Part shown: piece by piece, positions 1 to 7,909 of the stretch | Numbering within the stretch: position 1 is the first letter of the stretch | How the letters are laid out: every line of letters starts with the position of its first letter | NCBI GenBank assembly: GCA_021773015.1 | Contig: JAJFKW010000004.1 | Location: 248,001 to 312,000 of the forward strand | Direction: 5' to 3' | Length of the DNA stretch: 64,000 nt | Source: Woeseia sp. | Lineage (GTDB): Bacteria; Pseudomonadota; Gammaproteobacteria; Steroidobacterales; Woeseiaceae | The notes under the pieces: generated by a model | Seen by the model: only the letters and a program-made list of their open reading frames with translations | Told to the model about the DNA's origin: nothing | Database searches by the model: none | Program-made: the position numbers and the translations under genes

Positions 1-441
1 ACTTCCCTCGGCGCTTGGCGCCACCTCACCAGATACTTTGTCGATCGCTTCAGCATAAAAACGAATAGTCGACGCGGCGCTTGCGGGCTCAGCCTTCAAG
101 GCCATCGCAATCTCTGTACCATTGTCACGGACACCGAGTACGGCCAATTCGTATTGATGTGCCATGACTAAGTCGGAAAAGCTCAGCAATATCTTTTTTC
201 TTTGAGCTGGCGGCATGCGAGACCAAACGCCGCGCTCGAACGCGCTTTTTGCGGCAACTACCGCAGCATTGACGTCTGCTGCCGTACCATCGGCAATGGT
301 CGTCAGTTTTTGGCCGTTTCCGGGGTTAATGACATCCAATGTGCCGCCGTCGGTTGCCCCGACGTGCTTGCCGTTGATCAAATGTTTTTGGGGGAGAACA
401 ACCTGCTTTGCCAGAGTTTCGATGCGCTGTCGATCAATCAA
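1..441 (-). CDS. aldehyde dehydrogenase, N-terminal part (runs off window)
   Basis: The reverse strand is open from the window edge to a stop just upstream of the start region. It encodes the N-terminus of an NAD(P)-dependent aldehyde dehydrogenase, with HLINGKHV followed by the GTLDVINPGNG strand and the helix around RDNGTEIAMALKAEPASA, as in PuuC-type enzymes. About 147 residues are present; the catalytic Cys and Glu lie outside the window. No ATG is available in frame, so the start is most likely the TTG at 441-439, giving an N-terminus of usual length for the family. It diverges from the IclR gene, which suggests that IclR controls it. The substrate cannot be told. Neighbouring aminotransferase and HAD genes make an aldehyde from an amino compound possible, but that is inference. 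Confidence 0.8.
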   Translation of the reverse strand, partial: MIDRQRIETLAKQVVLPQKHLINGKHVGATDGGTLDVINPGNGQKLTTIADGTAADVNAAVVAAKSAFERGVWSRMPPAQRKKILLSFSDLVMAHQYELAVLGVRDNGTEIAMALKAEPASAASTIRFYAEAIDKVSGEVAPSAEGS

Positions 442-475
442 GGGAATTACCTGTATCTGTTGAAATGCCGTAATT

Positions 476-503
476 GTTTCATTATTATCACCGACGTTTC
501 ATT
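476..503. repeat. direct repeat in the aldh/iclR divergent promoter region
   Basis: GTTTCATT occurs at 476-483 and again at 496-503, exactly 20 bp apart, about two helical turns. The pair lies between the divergent aldehyde dehydrogenase and IclR genes. It could be an operator for the adjacent IclR protein, but IclR sites are often palindromic, so this is only a candidate. Confidence 0.35.
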
Positions 504-539
504 TAATGACAACTATCTTTTCATGGATACCCTAGTACT

Positions 540-1304
540 ATGCAAACTGTCGATAAAGCCTTTGAATTACTTAGCCTTTTTACAACTTGGCAGGTACAGC
601 TCGGGCTCAGCGATATCGCGCGACAGTCGAAATTCGACAAAGCGACGGCGCGACGGCTTCTTCTGTCACTTGCCAAACATGGATTTATCGAGCAGGACAT
701 AAAAAGCCGTCGGTACCGCATCGGCCCTGGCGTCCTGCGACTAGCCAAACTGCGGGAGGCATCCGTACCCTTGGATGCGATTGTACAACCGATACTCAAG
801 CAGTTGACTGACGACACCGGCGAAACGGCACACTTCGCATTACTCGCGGGTGGCACAGTATCTACGGTCGCGGTCAGTGAGTGCAGCAAGTCGAATCGGG
901 TCAGCATGGCTTTGGGCGAGTCCCTACCGATGCATGCGACGGCGACAGGGCTAAGTATTCTTAGCTATTTTGACCAAGCTGCCCGAAATGCTATCGCGGC
1001 TAACTTCAGCAGCAAATTTACGCCGCACACACCGACAGACGACGCCGAAATTTCCGCCCTTTTGAAATACGGCAGGTCAAACGGATTTGTGGTTAATCGC
1101 GGCTTCTACGAAGCGGACGTATGCAGTATCGCCTCACCAATATTCAACCCATCATGCCAACCACTGGGGGCAATCGCGGTAGCAACACCGATTTCTCGGT
1201 TTACCGCCAGCCTAGAAGAAAATATTCGCGTTAGCGTCATTACAGCTGCGGCGGAGATAACGAGCCAAGTGGGCGGTCAATACCCTGAAAAGAGGATTGC
1301 GTAA
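540..1304 (+). CDS. IclR-family transcriptional regulator
   Basis: A 254-residue protein of the usual IclR length. Residues about 3-60 form the winged helix-turn-helix, with LGLSDIARQSKFDKATARRL as the recognition part. The rest is the GAF-like effector domain, including the conserved ETAHFALLAGG and the late stretch ending in ISRFTASLEENI. IclR proteins usually bind small carboxylic or aromatic acids and act as local activators or repressors. The gene is divergent from an aldehyde dehydrogenase and overlaps the HAD gene by one base (TAATG), so it probably autoregulates this operon. No clear ribosome binding site is seen before the ATG. The effector is unknown. Confidence 0.9.
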   Translation: MQTVDKAFELLSLFTTWQVQLGLSDIARQSKFDKATARRLLLSLAKHGFIEQDIKSRRYRIGPGVLRLAKLREASVPLDAIVQPILKQLTDDTGETAHFALLAGGTVSTVAVSECSKSNRVSMALGESLPMHATATGLSILSYFDQAARNAIAANFSSKFTPHTPTDDAEISALLKYGRSNGFVVNRGFYEADVCSIASPIFNPSCQPLGAIAVATPISRFTASLEENIRVSVITAAAEITSQVGGQYPEKRIA

Positions 1305-1948
1305 TGCAACGCGCACTCGTTTTGGACTTCGGCGGCGTTGTCACGCGAACATTATTTGAAACACATGATGCGACGGAAGATGCGTTGGGACTTTCACGTG
1401 GCACCCTTACTTGGAGAGGTCCTTTTGACCCCAATTCCGACGCGTTATGGCAACAGATGCTAAACGGCGATATTTCCGAACGAGACTACTACGCGTTGAG
1501 AACAAGCCAAGTGTCGGAACTCATCGGCGCAGATTGGCAACAAATGTCTGAATTTGTGCGCGCTGCCCGCGGTGCAGACCCCGCTGCAGTAATACGTCCG
1601 GAAGCGCTGGCCGCAATCGAGCAAGCGAAAGCCGACGGACACAAGTTGGCGATTCTCTCCAATGAATTGGATCTTTTTTACGGTCCGCAGTTTCGCCAAC
1701 AGCTATCGTTTATGAATGACATCGATACGATCGTCGATGCCACATATACAAAAATACTCAAGCCCGACCGAAGAGCGTACGCAGAATGTTGCATGCAACT
1801 GGCTATGACTGCGGGTGACTGTGTTTTTGTTGACGACCAAATTCCAAATGTAAAAGGTGCAACTGAGTACGGCATGATTGCCGTTGCATTCGACGTCAGA
1901 AAGCCACGCGAAGGATTCGCGAACGCACTCACGCTACTGAATCAATAG
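1304..1948 (+). CDS. HAD-superfamily hydrolase (subfamily IA)
   Basis: This is a 214-residue HAD fold. Motif I is DFGGVVT at residues 8-14, with the nucleophile Asp8; the usual second Asp is Gly, as in many DFGG-type HAD-IA proteins. Motif II is LSNE with Ser119, motif III is Lys153 in LKPD, and motif IV is the acidic pair Asp177-Asp178 in VFVDDQ. It should be a phosphatase or a related hydrolase acting on a small cytosolic substrate. Replacement of the general acid Asp leaves phosphatase activity uncertain. It is translationally coupled to IclR upstream and sits 12 bp before the aminotransferase, so it is likely part of the same catabolic unit. Confidence 0.85.
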   Translation: MQRALVLDFGGVVTRTLFETHDATEDALGLSRGTLTWRGPFDPNSDALWQQMLNGDISERDYYALRTSQVSELIGADWQQMSEFVRAARGADPAAVIRPEALAAIEQAKADGHKLAILSNELDLFYGPQFRQQLSFMNDIDTIVDATYTKILKPDRRAYAECCMQLAMTAGDCVFVDDQIPNVKGATEYGMIAVAFDVRKPREGFANALTLLNQ

Positions 1949-1960
1949 ACAGGAAATGAC

Positions 1961-3322
1961 ATGAAAAACGCCGATTTTTACGCTGAAAACAACGCGAAAC
2001 ATATGTGGCACCCAATGGCGCACCCGGCAGAAATGTTGAGCAAGCCACCTAAGGTGATAGCCAGCGCGGAGGGCGTACATGTAACAGACGTTAACGGGCA
2101 CCGTGTCCTCGACGCAGTCGGCGGCCTTTGGAATGTCAATTTGGGTTACTCGAATCAGAAAATCAAGGATGCGATCCGCGATCAATTGAACAAGATGCCC
2201 TACTACTCATCGTTTCGTGGAACCTCAACCGCATCGGCAGTGGAACTATCGGTCGTTCTTAAGGAATGGTTCGAACCGGATGATCTAGTCCGTTCGTTTT
2301 TGTGTTCGGGTGGCTCGGACGCGGTTGAAACTGCGTTACGACTTGCGCGCCAATATCACCGAGTACGCGGTCAGCACGATCGAACGAAATTCATAAGTTT
2401 ACGGCAGGGTTATCACGGCACGCATTTTGGCGGCGCCTCGGTTAACGGCAATGCCAAGTTTCGGCGCAACTATGAACCATTGCTTCCCGGATGCTTCCAT
2501 ATTCCGGCGCCATGGACATATCGTAATCCGTTTGACGAATCCGATCCGCAACGCCTCTCCGAACAGTGCGCAGCGATGTTGGAGGCCGAAATAAAGTTTC
2601 AAAGTGCAGACACTGTAGCGGCATTTATCATGGAACCGGTGCTCGGTGCCGGCGGCGTCATTCCGCCCCACGAAACGTTTATGCCGATGGTTCGCGACAT
2701 TTGTGACCGTTATGGCGTACTCCTTATTGCAGATGAGGTGATCACAGCTTTTGGCCGTACCGGTGCCTGGACGGGCTCACGTCTATGGGGTGTTAAGCCC
2801 GATATGATGTGCGTCGCCAAGGGGATCACCAATGGATACTTTCCACTAGGCGCAACAATGATATCGGCCATCGTCGCGGACGCATTTGAAAATAACAAAG
2901 ATGCGTTTGGCTCCATCGGTCACGGCTACACATATTCAGCACATCCAGTAGGCGCAGCGGCGGCGATCGCAAGCATAGAAGAAACGATGCGTCTGAACGT
3001 CGCCGATAACGCTGCGGTTCAGGGAGAAACGCTCATGCGGGGTTGCCGACAGCTCATGTCCGAGCATGACATCATAGGCGACGTTCGCGGCAAGGGACTC
3101 ATGATTTGCCTGGAATTGGTAGCTGATCGCAAGGCTAAAACGCCTTTGGACAAACAACGAGTCGATGCGATTTTTAACGCCGCTTACGATGCCGGCGTCA
3201 TGATACGAGTATCCGGCAATAACATCATTTTGTCGCCATCGCTCATTGTGGACGGCAACCACATAGCGACAATTTTATCGACTATAGATGTTGCGATCAC
3301 ATCCACGGGGGACCGCCGGTGA
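1961..3322 (+). CDS. class III pyridoxal-phosphate aminotransferase
   Basis: This 453-residue protein has the full fold-type I aminotransferase pattern of the omega-amino acid:pyruvate group. Asp258 in ADEVITAFGRTG binds the pyridine nitrogen and Lys287 in VAKGITNGYFPLG should form the Schiff base. The SGGSDAVETALRLAR stretch at about 116-130 is the phosphate-binding region. Such enzymes move an amino group from an omega-amino acid, diamine or amine to pyruvate or a 2-oxo acid, leaving an aldehyde or ketone. The divergent aldehyde dehydrogenase would be a logical next step. An AGGAAATG-like site precedes the ATG, and the end overlaps the next gene by four bases (GTGA). The donor is not identifiable. 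Confidence 0.9.
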   Translation: MKNADFYAENNAKHMWHPMAHPAEMLSKPPKVIASAEGVHVTDVNGHRVLDAVGGLWNVNLGYSNQKIKDAIRDQLNKMPYYSSFRGTSTASAVELSVVLKEWFEPDDLVRSFLCSGGSDAVETALRLARQYHRVRGQHDRTKFISLRQGYHGTHFGGASVNGNAKFRRNYEPLLPGCFHIPAPWTYRNPFDESDPQRLSEQCAAMLEAEIKFQSADTVAAFIMEPVLGAGGVIPPHETFMPMVRDICDRYGVLLIADEVITAFGRTGAWTGSRLWGVKPDMMCVAKGITNGYFPLGATMISAIVADAFENNKDAFGSIGHGYTYSAHPVGAAAAIASIEETMRLNVADNAAVQGETLMRGCRQLMSEHDIIGDVRGKGLMICLELVADRKAKTPLDKQRVDAIFNAAYDAGVMIRVSGNNIILSPSLIVDGNHIATILSTIDVAITSTGDRR

Positions 3323-4557
3323 GCCACAATCCCAAACGCATCTTGGTGATTGGTACCGCCGATACCAAGTCCGATGAAATGTTGTATTTGCAGTCGTGTA
3401 TTGAAAATTGCGGTGGCGAAGCGCAGATGATGGACGTCGGTGTACTCGGCGACCCACCCTTTACGCCATGCCATTCCAAACACGCCGTTGCGGCGGCAGT
3501 TGGTATGACAAACCAGCAAATTATTGATCTCGGTGACGAGAATCACGCAATGGTCAAGCACGCTGAAGGCGCGACGAAACTCGCTAAGCGACTGCATGAA
3601 GCCGGTGAAATCGACGGCATGTTAGCAATCGGCGGGTCAATGGCGACAGATTTGGCATTAGATGTTGCCGATATTTTGCCGTTAGGTTTTCCAAAATTTA
3701 TCGTTTCGACAGTTGCATTTTCAGCCGTCCTGCCACCCGAGCGTATCGCGCCAGACGTCATGATGATTCTTTGGGCCGGCGGTCTCTACGGCCTAAATTC
3801 AATTTGTCGTGCCGTTTTGGGGCAAGCAGCAGGCGCGGTGGTCGGCGCATGCCAGCACAGCAGCGCCGAATTGTTCGACAAGCCGCTAATCGGTATGACG
3901 TCGTTAGGTAAATCTTCGTTGAAGTATATGGTGCACTTAAAGCCGGAATTGGAGCGTCGCGGCTTCGAGCTGGCAGTATTTCATACTACCGGCATGGGTG
4001 GTCGTGCACTTGAGTCGTTGGCCGCGCAAGGCCTTCTCGCGGCTGTCTTGGATTTCTCGCTGATCGAAGTGAGCAATCACGAACATGGATCGGTTGTGAG
4101 TGCCGGAGCAAATCGGCTTGAAGCCGCCGGTAGGGCCGGTATTCCACAAATTGTTGCGCCCGGTGGCGTAACATTGGTCGATCTTTGTAGTTGGGCAAGC
4201 ATTCCAAAACAATTTTCAGATCGCGAAATTCATACGCACAATCGCCTAATTGCCTGCGCGAAGTTGAACGCGGACGAGCGCGAGGTGTCCGCTCGCGCTA
4301 TCGTCAAGAAGCTTAACAGCGCTAGCGGCCCAACGACCTTCATCATGCCGTTGCTAGGTATTGACGAGTGGGACAAAGTCGGTGGACCGTTTCACGATGA
4401 AGAAGGACTCACCCGTTTCATCGATGTGATCCGGACAGGTCTGAAAGCGCCCGTTGAACTGTTGGAGGTTGACGCGCACATTAATGACAGCGCGTTTGGC
4501 GATGCGGTATTGGGCGTACTCGATGCCTGGGTCGAAAATGGAACAGTCAAAATCTAA
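3319..4557 (+). CDS. Tm-1-like / UPF0261 family protein
   Basis: The 412-residue product matches the UPF0261 (Tm-1-like, YcaO-unrelated) family through its length and through signatures such as ILVIGTADTKSDEM at the N-terminus, a GGSMATDLALD glycine-rich loop, and the ILWAGGLYGLN and GMTSLGKSS stretches. The plant relative Tm-1 has an ATP-binding N-terminal domain; bacterial members have no firmly known reaction and often sit in catabolic operons beside TIM-barrel or amidohydrolase genes. Here the start is GTG inside the aminotransferase stop (GTGA overlap), so the proteins are probably made together. A role in the same amino-compound pathway is inference. It converges on the Rieske beta gene with only 10 bp between stops. 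Confidence 0.85.
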   Translation: MSHNPKRILVIGTADTKSDEMLYLQSCIENCGGEAQMMDVGVLGDPPFTPCHSKHAVAAAVGMTNQQIIDLGDENHAMVKHAEGATKLAKRLHEAGEIDGMLAIGGSMATDLALDVADILPLGFPKFIVSTVAFSAVLPPERIAPDVMMILWAGGLYGLNSICRAVLGQAAGAVVGACQHSSAELFDKPLIGMTSLGKSSLKYMVHLKPELERRGFELAVFHTTGMGGRALESLAAQGLLAAVLDFSLIEVSNHEHGSVVSAGANRLEAAGRAGIPQIVAPGGVTLVDLCSWASIPKQFSDREIHTHNRLIACAKLNADEREVSARAIVKKLNSASGPTTFIMPLLGIDEWDKVGGPFHDEEGLTRFIDVIRTGLKAPVELLEVDAHINDSAFGDAVLGVLDAWVENGTVKI

Positions 4558-4566
4558 CACTGCGAA

Positions 4567-5052
4567 TCAGAGATAGATTTGTATACTTTCCAAAATGCCA
4601 TCGCAATTGACCAGTTCAACTTTCTTCATGCGAATGCGATAACTATCGGCCGCCTTGTCCAACACGTGAGTGTATGAACCACCATACGTATTGGTTGTCT
4701 CCCGGCGATGTTCCAGAACGACAAATTTTGAATGCGCAGTGACCGTGCCCGTATCCTGATCGAAAGCGTCCAGCAAAACGTTGGATACCAAATGTACACT
4801 TTGCGGCTCCGGCTGCAATGACATGGCATTCGGATGTCGATAGCGCTTCAACCGAACCGCACGCAGCAGTGACTTCTCGTACATGATAGAAACGTGGTGA
4901 AGAGGATCAGGCTGGCCTCGAGTTGCCGGTATCCAATACTCGCCGTCGTCTATAAATAATGCCTCCCACTCGTCCCAGCGTTTTTCATCGAGCAGGCGGG
5001 CCTCTAGAAACAGAAAATCTTCCAATTCGCGTATGTCGGGTGTGCTGTACAC
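4567..5052 (-). CDS. aromatic-ring-hydroxylating dioxygenase, beta subunit
   Basis: A small ring-hydroxylating oxygenase beta subunit (cone-shaped NTF2-like fold, non-catalytic) of about 161 residues, recognisable by LEARLLDEKRWDEWEALF, DDGEYWIPA and HRRETTNTYGGSYTHVL. I place the start at the GTG whose first base overlaps the alpha-subunit stop (TAGTG at 5054-5050); an upstream GTG or ATG at about 5091 would overlap alpha by 40 bp. The beta subunit assembles with alpha into an alpha3beta3 oxygenase. No ferredoxin or reductase gene is adjacent, so electrons must come from components encoded elsewhere. It is the last gene of the minus-strand aryl-CoA operon. Confidence 0.88.
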   Translation of the reverse strand: MYSTPDIRELEDFLFLEARLLDEKRWDEWEALFIDDGEYWIPATRGQPDPLHHVSIMYEKSLLRAVRLKRYRHPNAMSLQPEPQSVHLVSNVLLDAFDQDTGTVTAHSKFVVLEHRRETTNTYGGSYTHVLDKAADSYRIRMKKVELVNCDGILESIQIYL

Positions 5053-6371
5053 TACGCCGCCCCGTTTGCGGCAGTCATATATGCTTTCCACGCTTTAAAT
5101 TGACTACGAAAGACCATGTCGCTGCTACCTGTTGCCGACAATCCGCCCTCTTCGTTCGGTTCTTCCGCGCCTATATGCCTGCCCATTGATACCCAGTCGC
5201 CTGCATCCGACCCTAGTCCATGCTGCAGGCGATGATAGGCTTCATGATCGTCAGGTCCTACCAAATTCCCAGACGAGTTAATCAAATTGCAGTACAAGAT
5301 TGAACGTTGCAGCATCTCATCCGGCGCGCCCACCAAACGCAGGGTCCACGATTCAATCACCGTTTGATCTACGGAAATTGGTTTGACGACACGAATTGTC
5401 TGAATAGCACCTTTTAGGGTAAAGCTCGGATACACGACCGTGTTGTGTCGATTTAGAGAAAATATTTCCTCTACTTTCTCCTTGCCATAAGCATTAAGCA
5501 TCGATTCTTCATACTCAGGTATGCCGGAATAACCTGCGTGAATGCTGGTTTTTCCACCAGAATAACTATGACCGTTCTCGAATGCATGAACGCCCATCTC
5601 CTCAAAGAAATCTGTGTTCTCCGCAAATGGCGACAATATCTGAATTTCAGATGGCACGTTTTTGTCATCTGGAAACAGCTGTTTACCCATCACTCGCGCA
5701 GTTTGCGCGGATGATTGGTGAGCAATCATTGCATGCATCATGTCGTTGAGATTTTCGACGAAAAATTTCCAGTTCGAATCGTGGCTGTAACGCAGCGTGC
5801 CACCGGTCACTTCGAGCCTACCAACTGGTGATCGATCCACCATGTTATCGATCGACGTTGCAGTTGCACCTAGCCAGGTTTTTATGTCGGGTGCATCGGG
5901 AGACAAGCTTGCAAATATGAAGCCCCGATAGTTTGCGACGCTTGGGACTTTGGTTAAACTCATGCAGGCGCTGGATTTGTCTACTCCAATCGCACGATAG
6001 GCTTCGTCCCCGCCGGTCACGTGTCGACAACGACCACTCATATCGTAGGACCAACCATGATAACCGCAGCGCAGCACCTTTGATTTGCCGGACTCCTGTT
6101 CTATCACCTTAGCGCCCTTGTGTGCGCATCGGTTAAAAAAGAGATTGATTGTCTCTTCATCTTCTCTGACCAGCAGCACGGGTTGCCGTGCAAGTGTGGT
6201 TGAGTAAAAACTACCTGCCTCTGGAACCTGACTTTCGTGCGCAACAAAAATCCACGCTCGACCCCATACTTTCTCCATTTCGAGGTCGAATATTTCGGGA
6301 TCCGTATACACTGCTTTGTGCACACCGTCGTCGCGAATCATCGCCGCAATTTTCTCTGAGTTGTAACCCAT
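5052..6371 (-). CDS. aromatic-ring-hydroxylating dioxygenase, Rieske alpha subunit
   Basis: This is a 439-residue catalytic subunit. The Rieske 2Fe-2S ligands are Cys82, His84, Cys102 and His105 (RCAHKG then CGYHGWSY). The mononuclear iron site is the D-x2-H-x4-H motif Asp210, His213, His218 in NDMMHAMIAH. Such enzymes add O2 across an aromatic ring using NADH-derived electrons. The start is the ATG at 6371, which has a strong GGAGG six bases upstream; the longer reading frame adds four residues only. It follows an SDR gene and precedes the beta subunit. Being downstream of an anthraniloyl-CoA-type monooxygenase, its substrate may be the compound that feeds that pathway, for example an indole or N-heteroaromatic. 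That is inference. Confidence 0.93.
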   Translation of the reverse strand: MGYNSEKIAAMIRDDGVHKAVYTDPEIFDLEMEKVWGRAWIFVAHESQVPEAGSFYSTTLARQPVLLVREDEETINLFFNRCAHKGAKVIEQESGKSKVLRCGYHGWSYDMSGRCRHVTGGDEAYRAIGVDKSSACMSLTKVPSVANYRGFIFASLSPDAPDIKTWLGATATSIDNMVDRSPVGRLEVTGGTLRYSHDSNWKFFVENLNDMMHAMIAHQSSAQTARVMGKQLFPDDKNVPSEIQILSPFAENTDFFEEMGVHAFENGHSYSGGKTSIHAGYSGIPEYEESMLNAYGKEKVEEIFSLNRHNTVVYPSFTLKGAIQTIRVVKPISVDQTVIESWTLRLVGAPDEMLQRSILYCNLINSSGNLVGPDDHEAYHRLQHGLGSDAGDWVSMGRHIGAEEPNEEGGLSATGSSDMVFRSQFKAWKAYMTAANGAA

Positions 6372-6392
6372 ACCTACCTCCACTAACGACGG

Positions 6393-7124
6393 CTACAATG
6401 ACAAGGAACCGAGGCTTGCGCCCCCGCATACAAAAATACACTGACCGGTTATGAATCCATTGTCAGCCGACAATAAAAACATCACTGCTCTGGAAACATC
6501 ATCCGGCCGGCCAAGTCTTTTTACTGGCAACGATTGCGCGATCATATCGGCTTTTTCGCTGTCCTCTGGCACAACCTCGGTGAACATATCCGTTACGATC
6601 GGGCCCGGGGCAATCGTGTTGACGGTAATACCATATTGACCCAACTCCATTGCCCAGGTGCGTACCATCGCTGCTTGTGCTGCCTTAGTTGCAGAGTAAC
6701 CGGTGCGTGTCTCCAAGCCCAACATTGCACGTGATCCTACAACGACAAAGCGACCAAAATTTGCCTTCTTCATCGCCGGAAGCGTCGCCTGCATCAACTC
6801 AATATTCGTCAACACATGTAAGTTCGTTAGGTATTGAACATCAGCAATATCCACATCTTCAATCAGTGCCGCACGGATAACCCCAGCATTGTGCACGACA
6901 TGCGTAATTTCGAATTCATCGGCCAATCCTGCCAATACCTGTTTCGTTGCGGCAATGTCTGCAAGATCGACCGTGACGTCACGACTATTGCTATGTGTAT
7001 TTTCTGCACCCTGTCGGGACAGATTCAATACGTAATAGCCGCTATTTAGGAGTTCGCCGCGAATCGCTGCACCGATTCCGCGACTGCCTCCAGTGACCAA
7101 CGCTACCGGCAAATGTGTGCTCAC
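6393..7124 (-). CDS. short-chain dehydrogenase/reductase
   Basis: A 243-residue classical SDR. TGGSRGIG near the N-terminus is the cofactor loop, NAG the conserved turn, and GYSATKAA holds the catalytic Tyr and Lys. The C-terminus has the usual FITGQCIFVCGG strand. The start is taken as the GTG at 7124 that overlaps the cyclase stop (GTGA); the long upstream extension of the reading frame would overlap the cyclase by 120 bp and precedes the SDR fold. Lying between the cyclase-family hydrolase and the Rieske dioxygenase, it could oxidise a cis-dihydrodiol or a hydroxylated ring intermediate, which is a common pairing. The exact substrate is not visible. Confidence 0.9.
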   Translation of the reverse strand: MSTHLPVALVTGGSRGIGAAIRGELLNSGYYVLNLSRQGAENTHSNSRDVTVDLADIAATKQVLAGLADEFEITHVVHNAGVIRAALIEDVDIADVQYLTNLHVLTNIELMQATLPAMKKANFGRFVVVGSRAMLGLETRTGYSATKAAQAAMVRTWAMELGQYGITVNTIAPGPIVTDMFTEVVPEDSEKADMIAQSLPVKRLGRPDDVSRAVMFLLSADNGFITGQCIFVCGGASLGSLSL

Positions 7125-7909
7125 GACCCACTCCCGTCGATCATTGCCAATACCCGAAGCGGACTGCCCGAGCCGTTTTTGATTTTCAATGGTGGGCAAA
7201 CCAAAACGGCGCCAGTAGGCGGCAGTTGATCCAGATTCGCGAGGCACTGCAAGCCATAGCGATTGGCGCCATGGAAAAGATAGTGCGCGGGATACGGTGG
7301 CGACAGCAAGTGAGCCTGACCCGCATCTGTACCTACGGTTTCAGTTCCAAAGCCGATGACATCGCGCTCCTCGATCAAGAACTTCACCGCGTCTCCAGAT
7401 GGGCCGGGAGAGTGGGCACCGTCGTCGCGCATATTCAAGTATTCAGCGCCACTGCGCTTCGACCAATCAGATCGCATGAGCACCCAATTGCCCGCGGGAA
7501 TCACTCCGTGCTGCTGCTCCCATTGCTGTATGAACTCTGGCGTAAGCAAGAAATCTTCGTCTTCGGCACACTCCTTCGAACAATTGATTACGCAAACGCT
7601 ACGAACAAATGCGCTCGTCGGAATACTGTCCACCGCAGCGTTCGGATAGTCCTTGCCGGATATCCAGTGAATAGGCGCATCGAAATGCGTGCCCGTGTGT
7701 TCGCCGCAACTGAAGTTTCGCCAGTACCACCCCGGTCCACGATCGTCATAGCGGGAAATTTCTTCCACGCGAAATCGCGCACATTGACCGAATTCGGCCG
7801 GTAAAACGATTACCGGAAAGTCAGGGTCCAACGTATGCGTTAAATCAACGACTCGAATGTCCCCATTCGATAGTGCATCAGCTAAACCGGCGAGCGCATT
7901 AGCGGTCAT
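7121..7909 (-). CDS. cyclase-family metal-dependent hydrolase (kynurenine formamidase / isatin hydrolase type)
   Basis: 262 residues with the diagnostic metal-binding motif HTGTHFDAPIH at 71-81, which supplies His and Asp ligands for a divalent metal in kynurenine formamidase and isatin hydrolase. No signal peptide is seen, so it acts in the cytosol. Family members open N-aryl amides or cyclic imides, for example N-formylkynurenine or isatin. In an operon with a Rieske dioxygenase, an SDR and an anthraniloyl-CoA monooxygenase-like fusion, an isatin-type ring opening that yields a 2-aminoaryl compound is an attractive guess. It overlaps both neighbours by four bases (ATGA at its start, GTGA at its end). 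Whether it is a hydrolase for isatin, formylkynurenine or something else cannot be decided from sequence alone. Confidence 0.85.
   Translation of the reverse strand: MTANALAGLADALSNGDIRVVDLTHTLDPDFPVIVLPAEFGQCARFRVEEISRYDDRGPGWYWRNFSCGEHTGTHFDAPIHWISGKDYPNAAVDSIPTSAFVRSVCVINCSKECAEDEDFLLTPEFIQQWEQQHGVIPAGNWVLMRSDWSKRSGAEYLNMRDDGAHSPGPSGDAVKFLIEERDVIGFGTETVGTDAGQAHLLSPPYPAHYLFHGANRYGLQCLANLDQLPPTGAVLVCPPLKIKNGSGSPLRVLAMIDGSGS

Noticed and set aside
4550-4580. AAATCTA / TAGATTT inverted repeat between the Tm-1-like and Rieske beta genes
   Set aside because: Only 7 bp, AT-rich, 17-base loop and no T-run; too weak for a bidirectional terminator.
7115-7804. 229-codon plus-strand reading frame
   Set aside because: It lies fully opposite the cyclase-family gene, whose metal motif and operon overlaps are clear, and its translation shows no fold or motif.
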